From Poa pratensis (taxonomy: Eukaryota > Streptophyta > Magnoliopsida > Poales > Poaceae), in the NCBI GenBank assembly GCA_947311845.1, contig CAMZMU010000052.1, positions 141,189,733 through 141,253,732 on the forward strand: 64,000 nucleotides of DNA, in the 5' to 3' direction. The position numbers and the translations under genes were made by a program. The notes beneath the pieces are model-generated. The model ran no database searches and was not told where the DNA came from. It saw nothing but the letters and a program-made list of their open reading frames with translations. Of this stretch, positions 23,176 through 33,949 are shown piece by piece (position 1 is the stretch's first letter; each line of letters begins with the position of its first letter).

Positions 23176-25195
23176 TTAAAAATTAGAATAATTAGCAAGC
23201 ATAGTAGAAATTTCCTCATTGGGAATTTTCCTCTTGTTAGAAACAATATCTTTCATGTACTTTGAATAAGGAGGCAATTTAATAGCATCAGTCAAAGGAA
23301 TTTGCAAGAACAAAGGTTTCATCCAATCACAAAATTTATTATAGTGTTCTTCTTCCTTTGATTTGAGTTTCTTAGCAGGAAAAGGCATTTGCTTTTGCAC
23401 CCAAGGCTCCCTTTCATTACCATGTTTCTTAGCAATAAAGTCTTCCTTAGTGTACTTCTTACTTTTAGTATGTTTTTCAGGTTCCTCTTCAATTTCTTCT
23501 TTATCAGAAGCATCATTCTTATCATTACCATTGTTATGTTCATTACCACTTTCTGTTTCAGCATCAGAAATAGATATACTATTAGGATCATTAGTAGGTT
23601 CAGAGGACTACAACAGTTTTATGTTTCTTCTTCTTTTTCTTAGAAGGAGCAATAGTTTCATTAACTCGTTGAGAATCTTGTTCAATTCTTTTAGGATGTC
23701 CCTCAGGATATAAAGGATCCTGAGTAGAAATACCTCCTCTAGTTGTTACTTCACAAACATGTTTCTCTTTATCCCTAGAGGCATTAACTAACAGATCTTT
23801 TTGCACTTTAGTGAGTTGATCAATTTTAGTTTGAACCATATGAAAATGTTTAATAAGCACCTTAACATCATTGGAGGTTCCCTCCACAATATCATGCAAT
23901 TTACTAATAGCTTGAGAATTTTCCATTAAATGATTTTCCACTCTCATATTAAAGTTATGTTGCTTAACAACATAATTATCAAATTCATCTAAGCATTGAT
24001 CAGGAGGTTTAGAGTAGGGAATATCTCCATCATCAAACCTTTGGAGAGAGTGTACCTCAATTATGGATGAGCGGGGAATTGGCTTACATAATTCTTCTAT
24101 AGGTGGAAGATTCTTCACATCTTTAGATTTAATACCCTTCTCTTTAAGAGATTTCTTGGCCTCACTCATCACTTCATCATTTAATTCAATCATACCCCTC
24201 TTCTTTGGTGTCGGTGTTGGTGTTGGGGTCGGCTCGGGTAAGCTCCAATCATCATGATTTTGGCTTATTTTAGCCATTAACTCCTCGGCTTCATCTGGAG
24301 TTCTTTTCCTGAAAACACAACCAGCACAACTATCCAGGTATGTCCTAGATTCAACAGTTAGTCCATTATAAAATATATCAAGAAGTTCATTTTTGGCCAA
24401 TTGATGTCCAGGCCGAGCTCTAATTGAAGAACAAAACCTTGACCAAGATTCAGGCATTTTCTCTCCTTCAACCTGTTTAAAGTTAAAAATTCTCTGTAAG
24501 GCAGCGTGTTGAGCACTAGCAGGAAAATATTTCTGAAAGAAAGCATTAAGCAAATCAATTGGACTATCAATAGAACCAGGAGACAGGTTATTATACCAAG
24601 TTTTAGCTTCATCTTTCAATGAGAAAGGAAAAAATTTAGCAACAAAGTAACTGTGTTTCTTTATATCATCGGAAAACAAACTACTCAAAGTAGACAGCTC
24701 GTTCATGTGTTCTACAGCACTTTCATTTTCAGTACCACAAAAAGGTTCCTTTTCAACAATGGATATATGTGACAAATCAAGAGAGAAGTCATAATCCTTA
24801 TCTTTAATGTTTATGGGAGATGTGGCAAATTTAGCATCAGGAGACAGTTTATATCTAACAGCATGTTTTGCAAGAAGATTTTTAATATCACTTGCACTAG
24901 TAGCATGACATTCATCAATAAAGTCATCATTAATTTCCACATAAGTTTCATCAAGATCATCACTAGTAAAATCTCTCAACTCAGGTGAATCAACAGGAGT
25001 AGTGGGACTTCCACTAGGTGTTTCAGTATTTTCAATTTGTTTAGATTTAGCAATTGTAGCATCTAGAAAGGGACCTAAAGAATAACTTTCATCAAGAACA
25101 GTAGAAGCATCATCAAAATTATCAGAAGCATTTTCAGATTCAGCAAAAGTAACAGTGCGTGTAGCTTGTGGTGGTGTAATAAGTTGACTCATCAC
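23176..25195 (-). pseudogene. Gypsy gag of the middle element (frameshifted near its C-terminus)
   Basis: A 531-codon frame starts at 25195 (MMSQLITPPQATRTV). The N-terminus is acidic. The retrotransposon gag domain lies at about residues 180-330: FPFSLKDEAKTWYNNL, LLNAFFQKYFPASAQHAALQ, and ESWSRFCSSIRARPGH with ELLDIFYNGL. A proline-threonine repeat (PTPTPTPTPKKRG) and a long coiled-coil-like region follow. The frame ends at 23600 after a Lys run. Related peptide continues in other frames to about 23176, so there are at least two frameshifts in the C-terminal part. Gag forms the virus-like particle that packages element RNA. No protease or zinc knuckle follows. Confidence 0.8.
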
Positions 25196-25351
25196 AGATG
25201 GTGAATCAAGAGAAGCAGAGTTTACTCAGAGTTGTACCTTTCCTTGTAGTGGATAGCAATATACGGACCTTCTCATCACGAGTTTTACCCATGATGAATT
25301 AATTGCAGCGAACAATATCACTCTCAGGTGAGCTCATAGATAGAGCTATGC

Positions 25352-25369
25352 TCCCCGGCAACGGCGCCA
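25352..25369 (-). other. Middle gypsy primer-binding site (tRNA-Asp)
   Basis: Minus-strand TGGCGCCGTTGCCGGGGA, complementary to the tRNA-Asp 3' end as known for many plant gypsy elements, 11 bases inside the 5' LTR. Confidence 0.88.
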
Positions 25370-25380
25370 GAAAATAGTTT

Positions 25381-26778
25381 TGATGACCCACAAGTATAGG
25401 GGATCGCAACAGTCTTCGAGGGAAGTAAAACCTAATTTATTGATTCGACACAAGGGGAGCCAAAGAATATTTATAAGCCTTAACAGATGAATTGTCAGTT
25501 CAGTTGCACCTGGAAATAGACTTGCTCGACGCAGATTATCAGTAGCAACAGTTTTATAGCAGTAGCAGTAGTGAGATAACAGCAGCAATAAAGTAGAGAC
25601 AACAGTAGTGATTGCAGTAGACAGCAGGATTAAAATACTGTAGGCATAGGGATGGATGAACGGGCGTTGCATGGATAAGATAATTCATATAATAATCAAG
25701 ACATGGGCATTTGCAGGTAAATAATGATAAAGCATCCAAGTACTAAGTAACCATAGGCATGTGTTCCATATATAGTCGTACGTGCTCGCAATGAGAAACT
25801 TGCACAACATCTTTTATCCTACCAGCCCGTTTGCAGCGGGGCCTCAAGAGAAACTACTGGTAATTAAGGTACTCCTTTTAATAAAGTACCGGAGCAAAGC
25901 ATTAACACTCTGTGAACACATGTGATCCTCACATCGAAGCCATCTCATCCGGTTGTCCCAATTGCTGTCACTTTGGGGCCTCGGGTTTCGAACAATTATA
26001 TGTGTATACAACTTGCAGATATGATCCAAAACAATAATTATCCTCATGATACAATAACATGTTCAGATCTAAAATCATGGCACTCGGGCCCTAGTGACAA
26101 GCATTAAGCATAACAAGTTGCAACAATGACATAAAGTACTAACAACGGATACTAGGCACCATGCCCTAATGATCTTATATCTATTACATGAACGATCTCA
26201 TCCAATCCTTTCCATCCCCTTCAGCCTACAGCGGGGAATTACTCACACATGGATGGGGGAAGCATGGATGGTTGATGGAGAGGCATAGGTGATGATGATG
26301 GCGATGATCTCCTCCAATTTCCCGTCCCGGCGGAGTGCTAGAACGGAGTTTCTGGTCCCCGAAATAGGGTTTTCGATGGCGATAATGTTCTGGAGAGTTT
26401 CTAGAAATATATTCGATCCCCCCGGTGTTTTTAGGTCAGAGGCTTTAAGTAGTCGAGAGGGGGACGCGAGGGGGTACCCGAGCCGGCCTCACCATGTGGT
26501 GGCGCGGCCCAGGGCCCACCGCGCCGCCACGTGGTGAGGGCGCCTCGTGGCTCGTCTCCGTCTCCCCTTCTGGCTCTGTGGGTCTTCTGATAAAATAAGA
26601 ACTTTGCGATATTTTCTGGGGATTTTCCCAAAAGTTGACTTTCTGCACAAAAACAAGACACCAGGGCAATTCTGCTGAAAACAGCGTTAGTCCGTGTTAG
26701 TTGTATTCAAAACACACAAATTAGAGGCAAAACAACAGCAAAAGTGTTCGGGAAAGTAGATACGTTTTGGACGTATCA
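25381..26778 (-). repeat. Middle gypsy 5' LTR
   Basis: 1398 bp, starts TGATGACCCACAAG and ends GGACGTATCA in plus orientation. Followed by the GCTGG target duplication at 26779-26783. Confidence 0.92.
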
Positions 26779-26783
26779 GCTGG

Positions 26784-28135
26784 TCGCGCGCAGATGACCC
26801 ACTTGCGCCAGGCGCATCGTGGGCGTCGGGACCAGGTTGGGATGTCCCTCGATGCGTGAGGAGGCAGGCGACGTGGCGCCGTCTTGTTCGTTGCTTGAGT
26901 GTTCGCTGGGCCCGCGACCAGAAGAGGACGAGGCGGGCGATCCCGAGGCGGATGCTGTCTGGATCATTTCCGATTCTGAGGCGGATTGCGCAGGTGAATC
27001 ATCACCGTATTCAGCGTCGTTGTCCTCTAGTGAATCTTCTTCCTCCATCTCATTTTCACTCGTTTGGGCATCGTTTTGTGCCGAATTTTCTTCTGCTGCC
27101 TCCGGCTGTACCTGAGTACTAGATAACGGAATAAAACCAGCAGAAACATTAGGTGTTAGATCAGTACATTGTTGCTCCCCATGAGCTAAGGCCGAAGGAT
27201 TTTGGAGATGTTTGGGAAGGAGAAGAATTTCCTGACGAAGAAATGCTCCAGCAATTGGATGTAATTTGGAGAAGGGAAACATGGTTTCATCAAAAACAAC
27301 ATCTCTAGATATGTAGACACGGCCGGTGGCAACATCAAGACACTTTACACCTTTATGCATGGTACTATAACCAAGGAAGACACATTGTTTTGATCTAAAA
27401 GCAAGTTTGTGTTTGATGTATGGGCGAAGATTGGGCCAGCAAGCACATCCAAAAACACGAAGAGAGGTATAATCAGGTGTTTCTTTGAGAAGGCGTTGCA
27501 TAGGAAGTTCATTGTCAATGACTGAAGAAGGAAGCATATTGATAAGATATGTGGCAGTAAAGAAAGCTTCGTCCCAAAATTTTAGTGGCATGGATGCATT
27601 AGCAAGAAGTGCAAGTCCAACTTCTACAATGTGTCTATGTTTTCTTTCCGCTGCACCATTTTGTTGATGAGCATGAGGACAAGAAACATGATGTGATATG
27701 TCTACCTTTTGAAAGAAGGGATTTAATTTTTCATATTCACCACCCCAATCTGTTTGCATAGCAATAATTTTGCGATCAAATTTGCGTTCAACGAGATTCT
27801 GAAAATTCTGAAAAACTTGGAAAACTTCAGACTTTTTCTTTAAGAGATAGATCCATGAAAATTTACTAAAGTCATCAATAAAGCTTACATAGTAAGAAAA
27901 ACGACCAACAGAAGTAGGTGCTGGCCCCCACACATCGGAGTACACAAGTTCTAATGGAAGAGTAGACATGCTAATGGATCTTGTGTAGGGGAGTTGATGA
28001 CTTTTTGCTCTTTGACATGAATCACAAACCGACTCAATGCTAGAAATATCGGAATAGGGGAGATTAAAGTCTCTAAGGACTCGTTGAACAACTTTGATTG
28101 AAGGATGACCTAGACGATCGTGCCACCTTATAGCT
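26784..28135 (-). pseudogene. Copia integrase (with GAG-pre-integrase region)
   Basis: The minus-strand frame contains the zinc-binding HHCC region (RWHDRLGHPS, then CDSCQRAKSH), then the catalytic core: YSDVWGP, MQTDWGGEYEKL, and QQNGAAERKHRHIVE, giving the D, D and E of the DD35E triad. The core is followed by FGCACWPNLRPY and FLGYSTMHKGVKC, typical of copia integrases, and a Ser/Glu/Asp-rich tail. The long frame (26776-27969) ends with a TGA that is the first codon of the inserted gypsy LTR. Upstream, stops near 28155 and 28261 interrupt the pre-integrase region. The domain would catalyse cDNA insertion if joined to an intact polyprotein; here it is cut from RT by the nested element. Confidence 0.9.
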
Positions 28136-28260
28136 GAAGGCTTGGTGACGCTAAAAACTTACTTTTTATTCGTGCTTGGCGAGGACACCAAAGGATAGAG
28201 GCCTTGCTTGCATCTACCTCTAAGAAGAACCTTCTTCGTTTCCTGATCCTTCACATAAAA

Positions 28261-28690
28261 TTACCACGGGTGAAATTCAACAAAAACATTATTGTCTCGA
28301 GTGAGACGATGGATGGAAACAAGATTTTTTGTAGCTTGTGGAACATGAAGAACATTATGGAGATGGAGTTGTTTGGATGGGGAATCAACAAATGCATGAC
28401 CAACATGACTAATGTTCATACCTGTTACATTGGCCGCATGGATCTTCTCACGGCCGTTGTATTTTTCCTTCATGGTGAGCTTGTCAAGCTCCCCGGTGAT
28501 GTGGTCGGTGGCACCAGTGTCACCGTACCAGTTGGTGTCCACGCCGTATGCGGCGTTGGCAGCGTGCTGCCCCTCTTCTTCTTCTGCATACTCGTCTTCC
28601 TCGTAGCGGTACCAGCACTTGGAGGCGACATGACCGGGCTTCTGGCAGATCTGGCAGACAGGGCGAGCACCGTTGCCCTTGGCGCCGCCA
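28261..28690 (-). pseudogene. Copia zinc knuckle and protease, out of frame with gag
   Basis: A frame running leftward from about 28690 encodes a CCHC knuckle, CQICQKPGHVASKC (C-x2-C-x4-H-x4-C). The aspartic protease start follows, WYGDTGATDHIT, whose DTG/A motif is the catalytic signature of copia proteases. Then come HIHAANVTGM-like and LHNVLHVPQATKNLVS motifs of the protease to pre-integrase junction. The frame stops at 28261-28263 (HPW then TAA). It differs by one base in phase from the gag frame, so gag and protease cannot be translated together without a frameshift near 28685-28700. I consider this decay, although programmed frameshifting cannot be excluded by eye. Confidence 0.82.
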
Positions 28691-29537
28691 CGCGACGACC
28701 ACGTCCATCGCCATAGCCGCCACCTTGCTGCTGGTGGCTACCGCCTTGTTGATAACCTTGGCCGCGTCCATAGCCACGGCCACCTCCACGTCCACGAGGT
28801 GCTCCGCGGCCGCGTCCATAGCCATGGCCACGGCCACCGCGTCTACGTGCGGCAGCGTTTGCAGAGGAGCCGCTGCCGTCTCCTCCAAGCAGCAGCTCCA
28901 TATGATTGTCGTACGCCGTCATCTGGGTGTATAGTTCACTCACCGTGATCTTGGCAGCAGGGTTTGCTCCGATGGCGGCGAAGAGTGGATTGTAGGGGTC
29001 GTCTAGCACCGCGAGCAGGTATTCGACCATCTCGTCTTCTTCAATCTTCCGTCCCGCGGCGGCGAGCTCGTCGGCGATCGCCTTAACCTGAGCGAAGTAT
29101 GCCGCCGTGGTCTTGCCTTCCTTCTTGGTGTTGGCGAGTTTGACTCGCAGGTTGGCGATGCGGGTACGGGATGTGGCGGCGAACATCGACTTGACCGCCG
29201 CCCAGACGGCAGCTGACGTCTTCATGCCGATGCAGCTGACCATTATCTCCCTGGAGAGGGAGTCGAGCAGGTAGTCGAGGACCTGCTGGTCAGTCTGAAC
29301 CCACGCCTCATAGGCGGGATTGACCACGTCGATCTTTCCTTTGTCGTCGCTGTTGTCGACGGAGATCGTTGCCGCTGGTGCTGCGCTGGTTCCGTCGAGG
29401 AACCCCATCAAGCGTGCTCCGCGAACTGCAGGGAGGACTTGTGTCTCCCATAGCAGATAGTTGTCCCTCGTGAGCTTCTCCGCCGTGCCCTGGCTTGGGA
29501 GCGAGCTCGTAGTCATGGCGGCGGAGGAGGAACTCAT
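28690..29537 (-). pseudogene. Copia Gag
   Basis: Starts at ATG 29537, 24 bases inside the primer site. The first 230 residues form a UBN2-type copia Gag: LTRDNYLLWETQVLPAVRG, AYEAWVQTDQQVLDYLLDSL, SAAVWAAVKSMFAATSRTRI, EDEMVEYLLAVLDDPYNPLF. An RNA-binding Gly/Arg-rich tail follows (GRGRGAPRGRGGGRGYGRG). The frame stays open to 28470, but beyond about 28690 it reads the wrong phase of the zinc knuckle and protease. GC content is clearly higher than in the integrase and RT parts. Confidence 0.88.
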
Positions 29538-29560
29538 CTAGATGTGTTTTAGGAAGAGGT

Positions 29561-29572
29561 GCTCTGATACCA
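29561..29572 (-). other. Copia primer-binding site (tRNA-iMet)
   Basis: Minus-strand TGGTATCAGAGC directly next to the 5' LTR. This is the standard initiator-tRNA primer site of plant copia elements. Confidence 0.93.
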
Positions 29573-29770
29573 TGTGGAGATACCACGTTAGGTTTAGGTT
29601 AACGATACCCTTTGTCTCGGGTTCGGTTGCGTGTTATATAGGCCATAAGGCGGCAGGTTTACAGGAGATTACAAACAAATCAGGAGGAGATCGATATAAT
29701 CCTTATATCCTGGATTAGATCGTTACATGACTTGATCAATACGAAAGCTATCTCTAAGCTATCTCTAACA
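29573..29770 (-). repeat. Copia 5' LTR
   Basis: 198 bp partner of 9014-9212, followed by GGGAT as the target duplication. Confidence 0.93.
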
Positions 29771-29852
29771 GGGATGACTTCAAAAAATTGGAATTTTGTG
29801 GTGTATTCTATATGAGTTCTCGAAAGAAAAATCTATCTCCCATGATGTATCT

Positions 29853-29882
29853 CCCGTTGCAACGTACGAGCACGTTTGCTAG
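29853..29882 (+). mobile_element. Helitron 3' terminus (plus orientation)
   Basis: CCCGTTGCAACG, a degraded hairpin, lies before CTAG at 29879-29882 with T next, the plant Helitron 3' end pattern. Proposed to pair with the 5' end at 5666. Confidence 0.55.
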
Positions 29883-30098
29883 TATACTAAAACGACTGTA
29901 TAGTACGAGTTTTTACAGTATGTGCTAGAGATGTTCTAATCCCCTAATCCCCTTTGTTGTTGTATTCATGTCATAGCAGATGGAAATGAGGAATGATGAC
30001 GCATATATTGACCCGAGGTTGTCGACCTAACGATTTGTTTTCATGTTCAGTTGCCTAAGCTATGCGTCTCCCGTTCAGAAAGGTTATGGTTATAAATA

Positions 30099-30125
30099 CT
30101 AGTCGTCAACCCGTGCATTCGCACG
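30099..30125 (-). mobile_element. Helitron 3' terminus (minus orientation)
   Basis: On the minus strand a perfect 7-bp stem hairpin, CCCGTGC-x4-GCACGGG at 30110-30127, is followed at the expected distance by CTAG at 30099-30102 and then T. The 5' partner is uncertain; a candidate is TCTTTCTTAATATAATAG read on the minus strand from 36870. Confidence 0.5.
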
Positions 30126-30127
30126 GG

Positions 30128-31048
30128 CAAGTACTTTACATATTTAATGTCAATATACAGGCTTCCATCAAATTATTTGTTTGAAACCTACATATACACA
30201 TTCAAAATTTCATTTTTTTTTCAGATTCTTCTATCAAATGTCTAGATACAGGACTGCGCACACAAATTTATGGCTTTGTTTTCTTGAAACCCACCATGAA
30301 GGCCATTGATGTCATTAATAGGGGAAGAAAATTCTACAGGAGTTATCGAATGATTATCCATGTCAGGAGCTCCCCACGTTATAGCTCTCCACTCTCCAGC
30401 AGTCCTCCACCTTACCGTACAGAAAAGCATAGCTGCAGCGAAGAGAGGTCACACTTTCAATATATTCTCCCCGTACACCATGGTTATGAATATTGCATAA
30501 TATTGTATAGACAGAAAAAAATTCAAGATAATGAAACAGGATGACAAAAAGTAGGGTCGGCTCATGATGTATGTCTACTTCATCACCGCATGATGTATGT
30601 CTACTAAAGTCTGCACATGCATGTATATACAGCAGAAATATCGACTACTACAGCATACAGTTTAGTACCATAGAATCAGTTACTACATGTAGATTTCATG
30701 GAGGTTTCTTTGTGTTACCGTATCACATATTAATTACATAGCAGCTATTAGCTAGCCGCAGCTACATATATAGATAACTGTATAGATATCAGCTCACATA
30801 TGTTTGATTATGTAGGAAATCAATTGAAGAAAGTAAGGGCATTAAAAACTAAGCAAGTAGGAAAAAAGATGACGAACTACAAAGAGAACTTGACCATCAG
30901 TTCTGATCTCCCTTGTTGCTTGAAATTAATACTGATAAGATGCCAGCTTCTTCACCTCCTACATGTATATATGCTCCATATTTCCAAACAGCACTACAAA
31001 AAGAAATTCCATCAGAACAAAGCATAGTCTGTGCTTGTAAAATACACA
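30128..31048. other. AT-rich sequence without recognisable gene
   Basis: No supported coding region. A short direct repeat CATGATGTATGTCTACT occurs near 30563 and 30587. Confidence 0.35.
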
Positions 31049-31364
31049 TATCCTTTTGGATCATTGGGTGAAGATTAAATTGAAAGACCATATCCAAGTC
31101 GGTAAAACAATAGTTTTGGCTTGTCAGAAACAGAGAGAAGTAGACTGAACTCATAAACATCTATAATGCACTTAAAACGACTTATCCACTTGCAAACGAT
31201 CTGCGTTATCCTTTTGGATCATTGGGTGAAGATTAAATTGAAAGAACATATCCAAGTCGGTAAAACAATAGTTTTGGCTTGTCAGAAACAGAGAGAAGTA
31301 GACTGAACTCATAAACATCTATAATGCACTTAAAACGACTTATCCACTTGCAAACGATCTGCGT
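31049..31364. repeat. 158-bp tandem duplication
   Basis: Units 31049-31206 and 31207-31364 are identical by eye except for one base (GAAAGACCAT versus GAAAGAACAT). They begin TATCCTTTTGGATCATTGGG. No function is suggested; the near identity indicates a recent event. Confidence 0.88.
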
Positions 31365-32668
31365 TCTTAACACAACTAAATTAGAAGAGGTGGGCAAGGT
31401 CACTTTGCACAAACACGTCAACCTCATTGCTGAATTTAATCCCATAACTGAATTATGCAAAACCTGCAGATCTTATTTCATCCTAGTAATACCTATCTAA
31501 ACAGGTCTGATATTAAGGGACTCGCATCATTAAAATCCCTCAAAACAAAACTATAGGATATATTACTTGCTCTTTAGGGACCAAGTCTGAAATTGCATGA
31601 TGCTGGACTTTCATAAATTTGCCAATATATAAAACGAAAGCCTAATCTACTCTTGCTCCATACGTACCTTATGGGCCTTTATTACACCTTATCCTAGCTG
31701 CAATAACCATCATGAAATATATTCCGCCGCTGAACTGCAGTGCAGCGTGATCAGATTTTGGAAGAGGATTAAAAGAAACCCGGACGGATGGATGACCTGA
31801 TGATGAAGGCATCAAGTGGACGAACGGGTGAGGTGGATGATAATGAAGTGCAGCGGTAGGGTTTGTCGACGACGCTCAGCTCGCCGGGGTTGCCAGAAGT
31901 AGAGCACAGAGCCAGCCTTTATATATATATGATCATATGGTTATAGATAATAAGAAAAACTTTGTTAACTACCTAGCCATGTATATTAGACACCTGAAAA
32001 TTAACAAAAAGAAAGCTAGCTATTAGTACTTAGTTAACTCATGGAGAATACCATAAACCTGAGTTCTTGAAATCCCAAAATCTATGCAATCTGGATAATT
32101 ACTTGACTATAAAAGAAATCAAAGAACATACCATATTAAATATAATTAAGAAGCGGACCTCCTTGGCATCGAAGGGTCTCAAAAAGGTTGAAGATTGCAT
32201 GCCACCGGTGCTCATCGTAGCCTTGGCTGTAGCCTGGTTGGTACAGAGGATTTGACCAGCCCTCTATAAAGTTCGGAACAACGACGTAGTACAGGTGAAT
32301 ATGCAAGCAACTCGTTATGACGCTGGTGCCATCGATGTTGCAGACTGACCATGGAATTTGATTTTGGTTACTACCTACGATCATGGAGAGATAAACTAAG
32401 CCAAAAGTGTATTTTCGTATATACTTGCATGCGGTAGTGTGCAAAAATGAATCACCGGATTATCTATCTTCCGACGTGACGTGCCCGGTCAATTCACCCA
32501 GAGCTGCTCCTTCCCTGCAAAAAAAGAAGAAAAAAAAATGTAAAGAGCAGCTCCTGGAAATCTACCGCATTGAGTATGAGGGATCAGCGATCATACAGAG
32601 TATAGTTACTACTTTCAGTTCTGATCCTCCGGCCGCCGTGATCCAAGCACTCGCAGCTAGGGTACTGC
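31365..32668. other. Intergenic sequence
   Basis: AT-rich with short TA repeats (about 31920-31930) and an A/G-rich run near 32520-32540. No gene that I can support. Confidence 0.35.
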
Positions 32669-33283
32669 GGACGGGGCTTGCCTGCTCTGCGCTTATGTTC
32701 CCATCTGTGCTCCGCTCTGGTTCAGCGGCTGCGATTAATTTGATTGATGGCCCACCTCAATTTCTCTTTCCTACTCTTTCTTCCCCGTAACTCCTGATTG
32801 TTCCCTGTGTTGAACATGGCGTCTGCATCCACTACAAGTCTCCAGCGATCCTAATCCGCTTCTCAAAAGAAAGGGACAAAAGCAATTCAACCATGTCGCT
32901 ATTGTGAAATCTATATGAACAGATGAACAATTTAAAATCAATAGTGTGGATACATGTAATCTCCAGTTCGTCGCAACAGCCCGGCAACCTCCCCAATATG
33001 CACGACGCCGGCAAGGCTGGCAACGAAGGGTTCGATCTACGTCGCCGCGCCTAGACGTGCGCGTCCTACCCGGCCACGGTCGTCCTACTAGCGGCATCAG
33101 CTAACTCAGTGAGCTCTCCTGACACAATCCACTAGCGCCTGACGGCGTCCCCTGATTTTGGTGACTGTTTTTTTTTTTTGAGAGAGAGAAAAGAGAGATT
33201 GGTGGAGAGACGATCAATCGTAGCCGCTGAACTAGAGGGGAGCACAGATGGGAACATAAGCGCGGAGCAGGCAAGCCCCGCCC
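32669..33283. mobile_element. Mutator-type MITE with 10-bp target duplication
   Basis: 615-bp element with terminal inverted repeats of about 75 bp. The left end is GGACGGGGCTTGCCTGCTC; the right end, reverse-complemented, is GGGCGGGGCTTGCCTGCTC; both continue through CGCTTATGTTCCCATCTGTG and a CAGCGGCT block. Identical AGGGTACTGC flanks stand at 32659-32668 and 33284-33293. Long TIRs and a 9-10-bp duplication fit a non-autonomous Mutator-like element. No transposase is present. A T-run (about 33168-33180) and a GA-rich stretch lie inside. Confidence 0.82.
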
Positions 33284-33293
33284 AGGGTACTGC

Positions 33294-33949
33294 GCGCGGA
33301 GGTGGATAATCACGGGAGGTCCGGACGTGATGTATTGCGGCTGTTTTTTATTTTCTCTTATTACCGAAGAGATGGGTAGGGAAGGAGATAAAAAGAGGAG
33401 TCACAGGATCGGAGTCCTTCTATTTCATCCAGGATCGCATGCACGTGGGATAGAACGTCAGGACTCTTTGTCTATTTCATCTAACGGCTGTAAATAGGTA
33501 ATACGGAAAATCGGATGGTTAATTTTCTTAGTTATTCACGATTAACGTGGTGCCTCCATTGGTGCCTTCAATTAGTAAATATATATATAAGATGCAAGAG
33601 TAAATGTTTCGGAATGTCCACGTACTTTGGAGTTTGGACAACTCGAGAACGTGTAGATTGGGTAACATTTCCATGTTTAATTCGAGACAATTCGCTAATA
33701 TCTTCTCGTTGTTCCGTGGACATGATCGATAAAACAAAATTCTAAAAATAGATATTGCCATAAAAGTGTTAAAAACAAATGTAGCAAATGTACTATACTG
33801 TGATATGTTGAGTCCAAATCGAGCACAAAATCTTTGCTTTGTATGATCAGTTCGTTTTTCCATCAACCTTCGACAATGATTTATATTAAGTTTCTTCCTT
33901 TTCGAGTTGATCTTGAGTTGAGCAAAATCAGGAGTCGATCTCGAGTGGC
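33294..33949. other. Sequence downstream of the MATH-BTB pseudogene
   Basis: No supported gene. It follows the 3' end of the minus-strand pseudogene. Confidence 0.35.

Larger units (their letters stand above)
11045..26778 (-). mobile_element. Non-autonomous Athila-like gypsy element inserted in copia pol
   Basis: Minus-strand element with 1.39-kb LTRs (11045-12434 and 25381-26778) starting TGATGACCCACAAG and ending GGACGTATCA in plus orientation. The 5-bp target duplication GCTGG is perfect. The primer site next to the 5' LTR matches the tRNA-Asp 3' end (25352-25369). Behind it come a gypsy-type gag (23.2-25.2 kb), a second Athila-type ORF (about 14.6-22.3 kb, split by the inner element), and a long non-coding 3' region ending in a polypurine tract at 12435-12448. 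Without the inner insertion it is about 9 kb. I find no protease, RT, RNase H or integrase, so it must have moved with enzymes from another element. Confidence 0.9.
9014..29770 (-). mobile_element. Ty1-copia retrotransposon, interrupted by nested gypsy elements
   Basis: Minus-strand element of about 5.0 kb after subtracting the 15.7-kb nest (11045-26783). It has 198-199-bp LTRs at both ends, an iMet primer site next to the 5' LTR (29561-29572), gag (28.7-29.5 kb), protease, integrase (26.8-28.1 kb), then RT-RNase H (9.2-11.0 kb) and a polypurine tract at 9213-9221. The order protease-integrase-RT-RNase H defines Ty1-copia. The short LTRs suggest the Ale/Retrofit group, but I am not certain. 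Flanks GGGCT (9009-9013) and GGGAT (29771-29775) form a 5-bp target duplication with one mismatch. Several stops and frameshifts make it inactive. Confidence 0.93.
5666..29882 (+). mobile_element. Probable Helitron, expanded by nested insertions
   Basis: The left end TCTATACCTAATAATAAAAG at 5666 has the typical plant Helitron 5' form. The right end at 29882 is CTAG followed by T, preceded by a degraded hairpin CCCGTTGCAACGTACGAG at 29853-29870. Removing the LTR element (6465-8690) and the copia nest (9014-29775) leaves about 1.2 kb, the size of a non-autonomous Helitron. The base before the TC is T rather than the expected A, and I matched the two ends only by their position, so the pairing is an inference. 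No helicase or Rep coding is present in the remaining DNA. Confidence 0.4.
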
